A stretch of DNA of 64,000 bases, from positions 33,863-97,862 of the forward strand of contig NC_030986.1 in NCBI RefSeq assembly GCF_000149955.1. The letters run 5' to 3'. The notes beneath the pieces were generated by a model. That model made no database searches, was not told where the DNA came from, and worked only from the letters and a program-made list of their open reading frames with translations. Made by a program: the position numbers and the translations under genes. Below are positions 21,750-32,209 of the stretch, one piece after another (positions within the stretch are counted from its first letter, which is position 1; each line of letters begins with the position of its first letter). The stretch comes from Fusarium oxysporum f. sp. lycopersici 4287 (taxonomy: Eukaryota; Ascomycota; Sordariomycetes; Hypocreales; Nectriaceae).

Positions 21750-22129
21750 GCATGACACTGACAAGTTGACTGGGGTAAAAATAGTCTTTCTGTATTACAG
21801 ACCATGGTAAGCTATACGATTTATGGTTGAGCGTTAGATAGAGACATAGATTGCATTATCGGTTCGGAGTAATGGAGTATGTCGTGGGCTTTTAAGGACT
21901 CTAGTTTATAGGTTTTCGCTAATCAAGAGTACCATCACAAACATGCAGATCTCACAAAATGACCAGAAGATATCGCTGATGGTAATTTCCCAGGATGAAC
22001 TCTGACGCTTCATCACTTCGCCTTCAGCCCTACCCACCGGCAAAGGCGACTTGGGCAGCCCCCACGGCTTCATACACTAGATGTCATTGCTGTCTGAGAG
22101 TTCAGGGCTCAGACTTCAAAATGCACAAA

Positions 22130-23180
22130 AAGAGCACTAAACTACTTTATATATACCGAATTCTTTAAACTAACTTAGGTTTAAAGCATATATAAGGTGA
22201 CTAGTAATATTAGGATTTGATATTTAGGGACTAAAATATATATTATATTTAAGAAAGGTAATATCACATTGCAATAGATAGCCTTTCATTCTGGTAAGCA
22301 GTTTAGTTCAGGAACAGCCTAAGTCCTTGCTGTATAAGTTAGGGGCGCCTTTTTATGTTTTTAAATAGCCAGCAGTCAAAGAGAACTATCTTTACCTAGA
22401 ATAAAATTACATATTCTATATTTAAATGGCCTAATACCGAAGTAAAAGGGGAAACATTAAATAAAGAATCTGGCATTTGCTTATTAATAATAGAAGAAAT
22501 TCTAGTAGTAAATAATATCTTATTAATAAGAGAATATATATCTAATTATCAAAGGAGAAGAAGAAAAATACAAGGTTAACTAATTTAAGATAAAGCCGCC
22601 TAGAAGAAAGCAGGAATATTGCTACTAACATTTCTACCCTAAGTCTACTTAAATAAACCTAGAGGGCACTCTGGGGTTAGGCGGGAAAGTAGTTCTATCT
22701 TCCTGCCAGCCTCGAATTCGCGAGAAGCAACTCCACAGGTATCGAACAAACCAACCCTTAACCCTCGCCGCTACCGTAAAAGATAACTTAGATAAAGAGA
22801 GCATTGATAAGTGAGGAAGATGGGAGGATAATACCTTAAGTGGCTATAAGAGCTATTTTCTAACAGATTCTAAGGAATCTAAAGATAATTATGTAAATAA
22901 TTAAGAAAGTTAATATAAATATAAAAAAGCACTTAAGTAAGGCGTAATTAATTATTAAAATGGAATAAATTATATAAGGGTTAGGCTAAATAAAAAAATA
23001 CTATTATTAATAGAAGAGGTATTAGAACTACTATTTAGGCTAATTATAAAGTTTAATACTAAAGAGGTTATAGATAGTTATCCCGCTTCTACTCTATTAG
23101 TATATTTAAGTAGGATCCTTAGCTTCTTACCCGATCTTAACGGCTTCCTCTCGGCCAGGTTATATACATCTAACCTTGCG
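22130..23180. repeat. AT-rich relic block
   Basis: About 1 kb of A/T-dominated, stop-rich sequence with many TTAATA/TATTAA words, interrupted by a short GC-richer island near 22.69-22.78 kb. Most likely RIP-mutated repeat remains. The element type is not identifiable. Confidence 0.5.
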
Positions 23181-24495
23181 GCATTGATATATGGTCAACG
23201 CCTTCTATTCCTCGAGTATGCCCTACCTGCGCGAGGATATCCTTTGCTTAGGATCTCAAGACGCCCTAGTGTACCAATTACCATTGGTAATGGGCCCGTC
23301 CACCTGGTGTAGATTGTGTGAATTGTGGATTGTAAACAAGTGGCTGGGGTGGAGAAACTGGGCTTCGGCAAAACGGTTAGTCCGACAGCGTCAAGGTAGC
23401 CATCATGGAGCAGAGTATTTTAAACCAATAAATATCCAGCCGCCCACTGTAGCAAGTGACCGATAATATCATTTTATTGGCGCTAAATTGAAAAGGGAAG
23501 GTATGGGGCTGGCTCGGGGCTTATGGACTTTTAGTCCGGACACTGGGTATATCACACACGACAGACTCAATATGCGCTAGGGCTGAGCTTGTCACAACTT
23601 GGTCCTAAACCGCACTAGAGGTCCTCAAACTAGCGGAAACAAGCATAGTTACGCTTGGTCCCTTAGACAAGTGACGAGAATCCATGAAACTCGCGGCAAA
23701 AAGCCTCCGGGAAATAATTTACACTGCCCATTAACTATATGCTTATCCCCTGAAGTTCTACAAGGATATTGAGGTGAACATTCTCACATCCGCGGCTTCG
23801 TGACCGAAGGACTCAACGATGGCTTCCGTCAACGTCAGTATCACGGCTCCCTTTAAAAGACACCATAGGCCTATAGTAATTCGAATAAGAAGAGCACATT
23901 ACCACAGATGAGTTATATTGACAAAAGGAACTATGTATTGACTCATGAAATTCACCATGCCCTGTGGATCCAAGGCTAGAAAGTCAAGCTATGTGATTTA
24001 AGGAAGGTGGGTATAAGCCGGCTTTGCGAGCTAAACCTTGGTCTAAAATGGCCTGAAGCTATTACGTGTTTGTTATCTATTTTTATTGGCTTATTAGTGG
24101 ATTTCTTGAGTTAATATGGTAGAAAGAGGAAAAGGGTATTAAAACTAGCGTATATTCCTGGACCCCATACAGAATGAGAGATCGGCACTGATCAACTTCT
24201 ATTGCGGCAAGTCTCATTAATTTAGTTAGGGGTAGTGGCAGATCGCCCGCTACCTCTCCATCCATATTGAAAACGGGGCCCGCTAGCGAAGCTATCGGTG
24301 CGCTGATCTCATGCAAAAGAAGCAAGATTCGCCCCCCTTCAACTTCAGTCCACTCTTTCCTAGAGCCCCTTTCTACTTGTATATTTATGCTGTTAAAGGC
24401 CCTCTCATACGGAACTCTACAACCATCTACGGAGTATGCGTCCTTCTATTCACTCATGACTTCTTATGAGGTAGCTAGTCCATTAGCTATTCACC
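23181..24495. other. Gene-free interval upstream of GPCR gene
   Basis: Mixed composition; the short frames are not gene-like. The right end is the promoter of the GPCR gene. Confidence 0.45.
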
Positions 24496-25905
24496 ATGGT
24501 CACTACATCAGCAGCATCAGCTATTAGCGCTATAGAGCGCACATGCTCAGTTCCTAGCCTTCTTGGCTCTCTCTTTATCATCACCACCTTCTGTTCTTCG
24601 AAGCTGTTTCATAAGCCCATCAGCAGAATGCTTTTTTACGCCTCTTTCGGAAATATGATGAGCAATGTCGCTACACTTATGTCCAAGAGTTTCATCGATC
24701 AACCCAATTCTGCGGGGTGCCAAACGCAAGCTTTTCTAATCGAGACGTAAGTCATTTTAATACAACGCCTATGGTCTAATCTACTACTCGGTTACTGATC
24801 ATATTCTAGATTCATGTTTGCGGATGTCTTTTGGGCCCTAGCTATGGCTACGAACGTATACCTCACTTTCTACTATCGATTCGACGGCGTTAGACTACGT
24901 AAAATAGAGCCACTTCACATCGGTCTATGTTACGGCATTCCTTTCATTATAGCCGTCACCTTTATCTTTGTAAGGAACAAAGACGGGGTTCGTGCATACG
25001 GGAATGCGAACTTGTGGTGCTGGCTTACCGTAGAGTGGGATGCTTGGCAGCTTGCTACTTACGGACTTATATGGTAACCCATCCCTGCTGTTCCTTGGCC
25101 ATACTCGATGGCCCTACGGTTCGCTCGGCATGAACAGTTCTAACGCTATTCTAGGCTCATCATACTTATCGCTTTTGCTATATACGTCCGCGCCGGGATT
25201 ACTATCTATAAATGGAGGAATCGCTTGAATGGCTTCTCAAATTCGAACGAGTTGAACACTTCGTCCCAAGTCGTGCAGAACTCAGACCTTCCGGGCATTG
25301 CCAAGACCACTAAAATCACAATTACAACATCAGATTCTGCTCCGCCTGGTTTTGGCCAGCCTTTTGGATCCGCAACTAAACCCGAACCAGTTCATTCAGC
25401 AAATATTTACACTGGTCCTGCTCCGCCCATAGCAAATGCTTCTGAGCAACGCAACATCAGGGCCCAGCACCCGGATCGCAGAAGACGCAGCCCGAGTGAT
25501 GAGGCAGCTATGTCTTATGCCAAGTGCGCCCTTTTGTTTTTCACAGCGATGCTTATTACTTGGATTCCCGCGAGCGCGAACCGTCTGTACGTTCTTATTG
25601 ACGGTAAGGCCTCTGTACAGTTGGGATATCTAAGCGCATTTGTGCTTCCTCTGCAGGGCTTCTGGAACGCATTGATCTACTATTATACCTCTCGAGCCGC
25701 GTGTAAGCAGGTTATTGCTAGTTTACGGAATGGGTGCCGCCGTCTAGAGGAAAGCGATCTCAACGGGTCTAGCTTTGTTGACAGAATGAATGCTGCCGAC
25801 GGAAATAACGAGCAGGGTTTTCAGCTGGACCAGATGAGAGCTGCCAAGAAGGTGCATGCTTTCGGGGACACAGAAAGCACGACATCGCTAACAGCGAGGG
25901 TTTGA
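24496..25905 (+). CDS. cAMP-receptor-like (Dicty_CAR/Git3-type) G-protein-coupled receptor
   Basis: Exons 24496-24746, 24810-25073 and 25155-25905 join cleanly: GAGAC|ATTC gives ETFMFADVFWA, and ATATG|GCTC gives GLIWLIILIAFAIYVRAG. The protein is about 421 residues. Seven hydrophobic segments fit: SVPSLLGSLFIITTFCS, RMLFYASFGNMMSNVATL, FMFADVFWALAMATNVYLTF (with a conserved TNVYLTF end), HIGLCYGIPFIIAVTFIFV, a WQLATYGLIW helix, CALLFFTAMLITWIPASANR and LSAFVLPLQGFWNALIYYY. The third cytoplasmic loop (about 25.22-25.50 kb) is long, Ser/Pro-rich and ends in a basic RRRR-type patch, as in cAMP-like or glucose-sensing receptors of filamentous fungi. It should couple to a G-alpha at the plasma membrane. 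The ligand is unknown. It appears intact despite decayed flanks. Confidence 0.85.
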
Positions 25906-28049
25906 GGATCTTTAAGTGTTGATATAGGCATCGAACTTAGTTGTGTTTTTAGCTGCAAATTAATAAATCGTTTACTTTCGACTTTATGTCCCCAATCTCA
26001 TTTACCTCTCGTAACTCTTTCTCGTAACTCTTCTATATTCTGGATTTTCGCCTACTAACCTGTTCCTTACTCCGGCTCCCACTTATTCCAGTATATAAAT
26101 TATACTCATACTGGATCACCTGAAGAACGCTATGCAGAACTAAAGCCTTCTCCTAATACTATAAAATATAACTTCTAATCACCCTGGTAATGTGTTAAGC
26201 TATGTATCCTATAAGCACGTCGTTCTAACCGTTTGATAATATCTTACTCTAGATTGACTTTATTTGTAGTCTTCTTTCCCTCTCTTGTGCATACGATACC
26301 TTAACATACAGCCGCCATCGCTCTATTTGTAGTCTACGGTGGTTCCGACTCATCGACACATACACCACCTAGATTCTACTAGTTGGCGAGAATACCTAAA
26401 ACCAAAACGACTTCAGTCGAAGCATGCTGATGACGCTATCTTTGCGACTGGACATATTTAAAGATTCTCAGCCAGTCACAAGCGAATCTATGCGAGCTCT
26501 CCCGAACAGGATATATTTTTCATGAACACAGTGGAGAGCTGTGGTGTTCTAGAGTCACGGAAGTGGAGTTTAGGGTTGAACTCACCGACCCCACGACTAT
26601 TCATCCTTGATACCCCTAATAAGAGTGTAAGATCTGTTATGCTGCCTTGTCCGAATTTCGTAAGATGATATTGAAGGTTTCCCAGAGAGGTTAATGCAGC
26701 ACAGTGGTTGATCCTGGGTAAGACCAGCCCTGCGGGCGTTATGGAGGACCGGATGGGGCTGGAAGTGAGAGAGTGATTGAAATGGGAATACACCAGAATA
26801 CTCCCTCTTTCAGAATAGCTGTATAGATAGATACTGACGCATTAGGTCCTCATTTGTCTGATACTGAACAGCCGTCAAGGGGACTTCTCAGAACAACAAT
26901 TAATCGCACCAATGCGTTTCATTGGTGCAGTCGCTGTAGAGAACCACAAGAAAGACGCAGGTCTAGGATAACTAGTAGCATTATGGAGGACAAAATAGAC
27001 AGGCATAACTACTCAGACGGTTAAATACCAACCTACAAGGGACCCCTCCCTCAAACTATAATAACATATAGATCTTTACGGTATCTATATTTAACCTAAC
27101 GTAGTAACACATGTCAGATGTAACCAACCCTGCAGGTAGACCGGGGGTTTATTGAAAATTATGTCTAGATTGGGACAGCTGAACTCTTGATTTGTCGAAA
27201 CACCATTCCCGGTGTAATATCGAAAATTAGGCTCAGTTTAGGAATATGGGTTCTTGCGGCCGTCGCTACGTGTCTCAGCTCTAGTCTAGTTGACTTTGTG
27301 TGAAGGATGACCTGGGGGAGGCATGCCCATTGGACACCGTCTATTGCTCCACTCACAAAAGGCCCTTTAGTCATAAATTACCATGATAGCCTTCCCTGCT
27401 AATCATGATAACATGATCATCTGCACTTGGAAAAATCCATTCACATCGTCACATTCACAGGGCTAGAGCATAATCCAATTATTGTTGCCGAGGACGAGAC
27501 ATGTGCCGATGGCGGCAGCAGAACACCCCTCAAGGAGCGAGACCTAAACAACCTTTCCGACAGTAAAGCCAGTCTAGGTACTATAATATTCATGAAGTCC
27601 GTCACGCGCGACTACTGTAGATCTTGGGTTTTAGCTGTTGTACATGTCAATAGTCACCAATCAAGTCAGTCAAAAGCCAACAGCCAGCACAGAGGTCTCC
27701 GGAATTTTATTCCTGAGCCACGCAAATTGCCAACCAGGATAGCACAAGCGACCTAATCATACGGTTCCATCAACTGGGCCAGTATCCAACCTCAACTCGT
27801 AATGAACAAGCTCTACAGTCCCTGCGAGGAAGCCATATGCAATTCTGTACTACATCGTTATGCAACAACGGTGGTACGCAGCCGTAACTGGTGGAAAGGA
27901 AGTCGAGCGCCTGAAGAGTCGACTCCAGCCATCAATCATCTAGAATGGTAACTCGGATCGGAGGTGCTGTCTCCGAAGATCTGTAAGTGACCTCATTGTT
28001 ATCTTTAGCTCGACAAGTTTTCCAGCTGTCAGAAATTGGAAGAGTGTCT
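25906..28049. other. Gene-free interval of decayed sequence
   Basis: Short frames at 26.5-26.8, 27.2-27.4 and 27.4-27.8 kb start with non-ATG codons or lack family resemblance. Nothing supportable. Confidence 0.45.
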
Positions 28050-28560
28050 CACCCAGGCTGTCTTCTGAAGCCTATGGGTTGATGGCAACCCTTCCTCTGC
28101 ACTATGGAGCCGCGCTCTATGGTTTGGGAACACTGACGGAACTTGAAGCTGGAAACCTGCTCTTATTCTTCCCGGATCCGGCACTGCAGCGATCAGTGTT
28201 GTGAAGGCATTCGGGGGAGGGCTACTTTATGTCGCTGTGCATGACGCCTCTTAGGCAAAGACGAGGAAGATGCTTTTTGACTGCCTAAAAGTCAGATTTT
28301 GATCGACTATTTGACTACGATGTTAAGTGAACTAAACATTAACATAGTATTCTCAGGGGAGCCCGCTGATCCCGTTGCGGAACGAGTCATAGAGAAACAT
28401 ATCATACAATGCATGACTCATGAGTAAACTGACTCTGCTGCGTGAGAGAAAATTGGAGTACACGGGAGGCGGTCCAAGACAAAGGCTCTGAGAGAATGGG
28501 CAATAAGGGGAGCATCTGCGATTATAGCCATGGCAGATATGGCAGTTGTTGATCAGAACT
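28050..28560 (+). pseudogene. Possible remnant of an enoyl-reductase/MDR-like (PKS ER) region
   Basis: In two alternating frames the DNA reads GLMATLPLHYGAALYGLGTL and TELEAGNLLLF, then SGTAAISVVKAFGGGLLYVA followed by VHDAS. This resembles the PxHYGAA...L..G..VLIHAASG..G.AAI..A...GA..YATV pattern of medium-chain reductases and polyketide synthase ER domains. Stops and frame changes follow. The resemblance is weak and only a profile search could confirm it. Confidence 0.25.
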
Positions 28561-28739
28561 TGAATTAAGGCCCTCCCTCTTGGCTAGGGCTAATTCATCT
28601 AATCGTCGTCCTCAACATGCTTGGTAGTCGAAGCACCAGGGTCATGATTGTCATCACCGTTAACTTTGCCATCAATATCGTTATCCTCATCTTCGGTCTC
28701 AACTTAAGTAACCATAATCTTGTCCACCTCCATCTCTCT

Positions 28740-30365
28740 CTGAGTATTCTGAGTCTAAACATGATATTACCACAATTTACAATATCTTTCCATATGGTGC
28801 CAGAACAACCACAGTTATCAAATCGGACAGTTTACTGACACCTGACCTGGCCAAAGCTCTCCAGGAGGGCGTGAAGCCATTGGAAGCCTTCCCCCCAGAG
28901 TTGAAAGACTGGCATCCCAATTCCAAAGAGAAAGTCGTGGATCTTGTGCATCCTTCGCTGTGGCCATTGACCTATGGTCGCTTCAGGGTCCTCAATGACA
29001 GAGTCATCGAAATCGATAATGCCCTTGCTTCCTGTGGTCCCGGCGTCGTACTGCGCGCACCGGGGTCCGAGCAGACAACGCATATCATCGGAGAAGGCGG
29101 CTTCTGTGAGGACGAGGTCGTGGTGCTGTCAAACAAGTTCCAATGGTTGCCATGGGATGTTGACCTTGACCCTGAGACAAGCAAAGCCAAGATTGCGAGC
29201 TACATCAACAATCTCCATCCACAAGGACATGCCCATCTCTATCCCATCATTGAAAAGTTCATCGAAAAGTCACTACCAGCTTGGGACATCATCTACGACT
29301 GGGAAGACACCGTTTCTGTGCAGCGCCTCACAACCACTGAGACTGAATATGATGAGTGCCCCTGCCCTGTTCTCTGTGACATCGAGGACGGCCATGGCTG
29401 CACTCCAGGGAGACGTCCTATTGGTGAGGGTGAAGAGCCTAGATATGACGTTGACTCGTGGGAAGAAATGCTGGCAGACGGTGAGGAAGATGATTGTGAG
29501 CCAGATTATTACGAACTGGGTGCAGAGAGGGCAGAGGATTATAAGACGAATCCGGAACGCAGAAACCTGGATGACGCTTGGTTTGCATCAACCCATTCTG
29601 CCAAGCTCCCCGACCCCCGACCCAAGCGCAAAGGACCATATGAGGATTCAATCTTCAGTTGTGAAAGCGAATGGGTTCTTCAACAGTAGCAGTCAAATTC
29701 AGGTTATTGTCAAGCTTGCTAATATTCACCTAACGCCTGAGAAGCCCGTCTACAATGGTGGTTTGTGGCATACAGAAGGCCTGCTAAACGAGCATATTGT
29801 CAGCACGGCTCTTTACTACTACGACAGCGAGAATATTACTGATTGCACTTTGGACTTCCGGACCTGCGCTGATAAGGAAGACTAGGCTGCCGGGATCTCC
29901 TATGAGCAATACAGGCATGATCCGATTAAGCGAACTTTTGATATTACTCTAGGAGGGAGCATCTTCCAGGATATTGGTTCTGTTCTTACCAAGGCTGGCA
30001 GGGCATTATTCTTTCCCAATGTCTTGCAACATCATGTTTTGCAATTCAGACTCGCCGATCCTACCAAACCCGGTCATAGAAAGATCTTCGCGTTGTTTCT
30101 TGTCGACCCAGCGATCCCCATCATCAGCAGTCCCAACGTACCGCCGCAGCAGAAGCACTTGTGGACAACTTATTTAGGGTTGGATTCCGGATGTGGCATA
30201 ATGCCACCAGAGTTGGTCGAAAAGGTGGTTGACTATATGGACTGGCCAATTGACCTGGAAGAAGCTAAAAAGCTGCGCTTGGATCTAATGAAGGAGCGGG
30301 CATCATTCAAAGCAGAGGAGGAATCGAGATTTGAGAGGATGGAGTGGAATTTCTGCGAACATTGA
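28740..30365 (+). pseudogene. DUF4246 protein pseudogene
   Basis: Frame one reads KSDSLLTPDLAKALQEGVKP, KDWHPNSKEKVVDLVHPSLW and PLTYGRFRVLNDRVI, through an acidic stretch to about 29689. The family text then resumes in another frame as QIQVIVKLANIHLTPEKPVY, GGLWHTEGLLNEHIVSTALY and YYDSENI, hits an in-frame TAG at about 29883, and continues to FPNVLQHHVLQFRLADPTKP, GHRKIFALFLVDPAI and an MEWNFCEH end at 30362. The order and the motif set (ANIHLTPEKP, W-H-x-E-G, QHxVxxFRLADPTKPGHRKI) identify DUF4246, a fungal family with an Fe/2-oxoglutarate-like HxE motif and no settled function. A frameshift, a nonsense codon and no clear start make it non-functional as written. Confidence 0.75.
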
Positions 30366-30656
30366 TTCTCATTTGGAAACATGTAGACTTGTTTTCGCGT
30401 TAGAGTAGGGTAGCTTGTTTCCACATCTTATCAATATGCTAGCATAAGTTATGCACCTTATGCAGACGATTTATCCACATCCCGTGTGGTAGAAACCTAC
30501 TCTAAGCCCTCTTCGGTTAAGATCTGTACTAGCAAGCCCTGCCATTATCTCTCATTGGATGGCATACGGTGCTTGGCCTTGGTCAGTACCAAATCCAGGC
30601 AATGGCGCAGCCAACTGCGCCCCATTAGGCTGAACACACTCTCTCGCTAGAATAAA

Positions 30657-32132
30657 ATGCAGGACCAGCCATCATCATCTCACCTCCTCGCTGTCATTGT
30701 GATATCCAATAAAATGCCTCAGACTGGTCCCTCAATGTCCCCAGCACTGGGCATCCGCCTTGAAGGAGACCTACATTCATATTCCCCTGGTGACACAATT
30801 ATTGGCTATGTTTATCGAAAGAGTCCTGTCGTGAGTCCAGACTCATCAGTTACTATCTCCCTATCAGGGCGAACCAAATCGAAGATAGTTATCCATCGCG
30901 CAAATAACACATCTACTTACCGAGGCCGTTTCAATCTAATCTCCGAGCCTGCTTGCTCCCAAAAGATCTTTCAAGGCCCGCTCCATATTGAAAGCGGCGG
31001 CGATGAGCAGACATGGCCGTTTGCAATAACGCTGCCAAAGCATGTTGACCCGAGATACTTGCAGGGCGGGGGCCAAGACGAGAGTTTTTTACCTCTGGGC
31101 GCAACAGATCACATTCTACCATCAACCTATACACTTCGCTCCCTTGGAAACACTGAGGGTTTTATCGAGTACTTTGTGAAAGCTACCCTGAGGGTCACCG
31201 GGCAAGGTCATGTTAATATGACTGAAGCTGTCCTTCCGTTCGATGTCATCAACCTCAGCCCTGACCCTCCCATAGCGGACTTTGCGCTTAAAGGTTCACG
31301 GAGCCGTCAGACCATGTCGAGCTATCGTCTTGTCCCAGGTATGGAAGATGTCAAGTTATCATTTTCTCAGAAGATGAAGCAGTCTTTCAGCACTTCAAGT
31401 GTACCAGAATTCGTCTACAATCTCCTTGTTGATGTGCCAACTGTCATCCAACTCGACAACCCTACTCCGATACCGTTCAAATTACGTGTCGTTCCAGATT
31501 TGAATGGGACAAGCGAAATTATCAAAGAAGTCCCACAGAAGGTCAAATTATCATCAGTTTCTATTCGAATTGTCAGCAGCACCGAGGTCATCTGCGAAGG
31601 AACTCTGTATCCCCATACAAAGGAAAAACGCGAGGAGATTGACCTGTGTGTTGAGAGTGCGATAAGCAGAATCAAGGACGACATCTATATCCCCTGTACA
31701 GATGAATGGCCCTCACTCGATATTGGAGACATAATTGATTTGCGTCTCGGACAATTACGGCCTGGTTTTCCTCATCGGCCAGGCGGTGGCTATATGCAGT
31801 TTAACCCGACCTTTACCACATACAACATTCGTCATTCGCACAGGCTGACATGGAAGGTCATAGGTGAAATAGCAGGAGAGCGCTTCAGCGCGTTGGGGAC
31901 AGTGGCCTTAAAGATCTTGATGCCAAGTGACGAGCGAAGGCGGCTGGGTGAAAAGGATTCAGTTAAAAGGGCCGAAACTGAAGCTGCATCTGATGGTGCA
32001 CCAGGTCCGTCTCAATTGCAAAGAAACGAGTCGTGGATCCAGCCCCCGGATGAAGATGACGCCCCCCCAAGCTTTACTGAAGTAGTCAAGGAAGACAAGG
32101 GAGCACACGTAGCAGAGAAGTCCAGTAAATAG
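30657..32132 (+). CDS. Arrestin-like domain protein
   Basis: An intronless gene of up to 491 residues. An ATG at 30657 and a second at 30714 (MPQTGPSMSPALGIRLEGD) are both possible; the second matches the usual start of the family better. The arrestin-N fold begins at IRLEGDLHSYSPGDTIIGYV with VTISLSGRTKSKI, and the middle has the SLGNTEGFIEYFVKATLRV strand pair. The C-terminal part (about residues 245-420) covers the second arrestin-like sandwich. The tail is acidic and carries DDAPPSFTEVV, a variant of the PPxY motif with Phe for Tyr, which in ART adaptors recruits Rsp5-type ubiquitin ligases. Its role could be endocytic turnover of membrane transporters; if so, the PPSF change may weaken ligase binding. 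It is tail-to-tail with the GH78 gene. Confidence 0.8.
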   Translation: MQDQPSSSHLLAVIVISNKMPQTGPSMSPALGIRLEGDLHSYSPGDTIIGYVYRKSPVVSPDSSVTISLSGRTKSKIVIHRANNTSTYRGRFNLISEPACSQKIFQGPLHIESGGDEQTWPFAITLPKHVDPRYLQGGGQDESFLPLGATDHILPSTYTLRSLGNTEGFIEYFVKATLRVTGQGHVNMTEAVLPFDVINLSPDPPIADFALKGSRSRQTMSSYRLVPGMEDVKLSFSQKMKQSFSTSSVPEFVYNLLVDVPTVIQLDNPTPIPFKLRVVPDLNGTSEIIKEVPQKVKLSSVSIRIVSSTEVICEGTLYPHTKEKREEIDLCVESAISRIKDDIYIPCTDEWPSLDIGDIIDLRLGQLRPGFPHRPGGGYMQFNPTFTTYNIRHSHRLTWKVIGEIAGERFSALGTVALKILMPSDERRRLGEKDSVKRAETEAASDGAPGPSQLQRNESWIQPPDEDDAPPSFTEVVKEDKGAHVAEKSSK

Positions 32133-32209
32133 GCGGACATGTAGTTCGGGAATGTTAACAGGATATTATGCAATAATAAAACAAATATCATGCCAGTCTG
32201 CTACTTGAG

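Noticed and set aside
26488..26793. Minus-strand open frame of about 100 codons
   Set aside because: No recognisable domain; isolated among stop-rich sequence.
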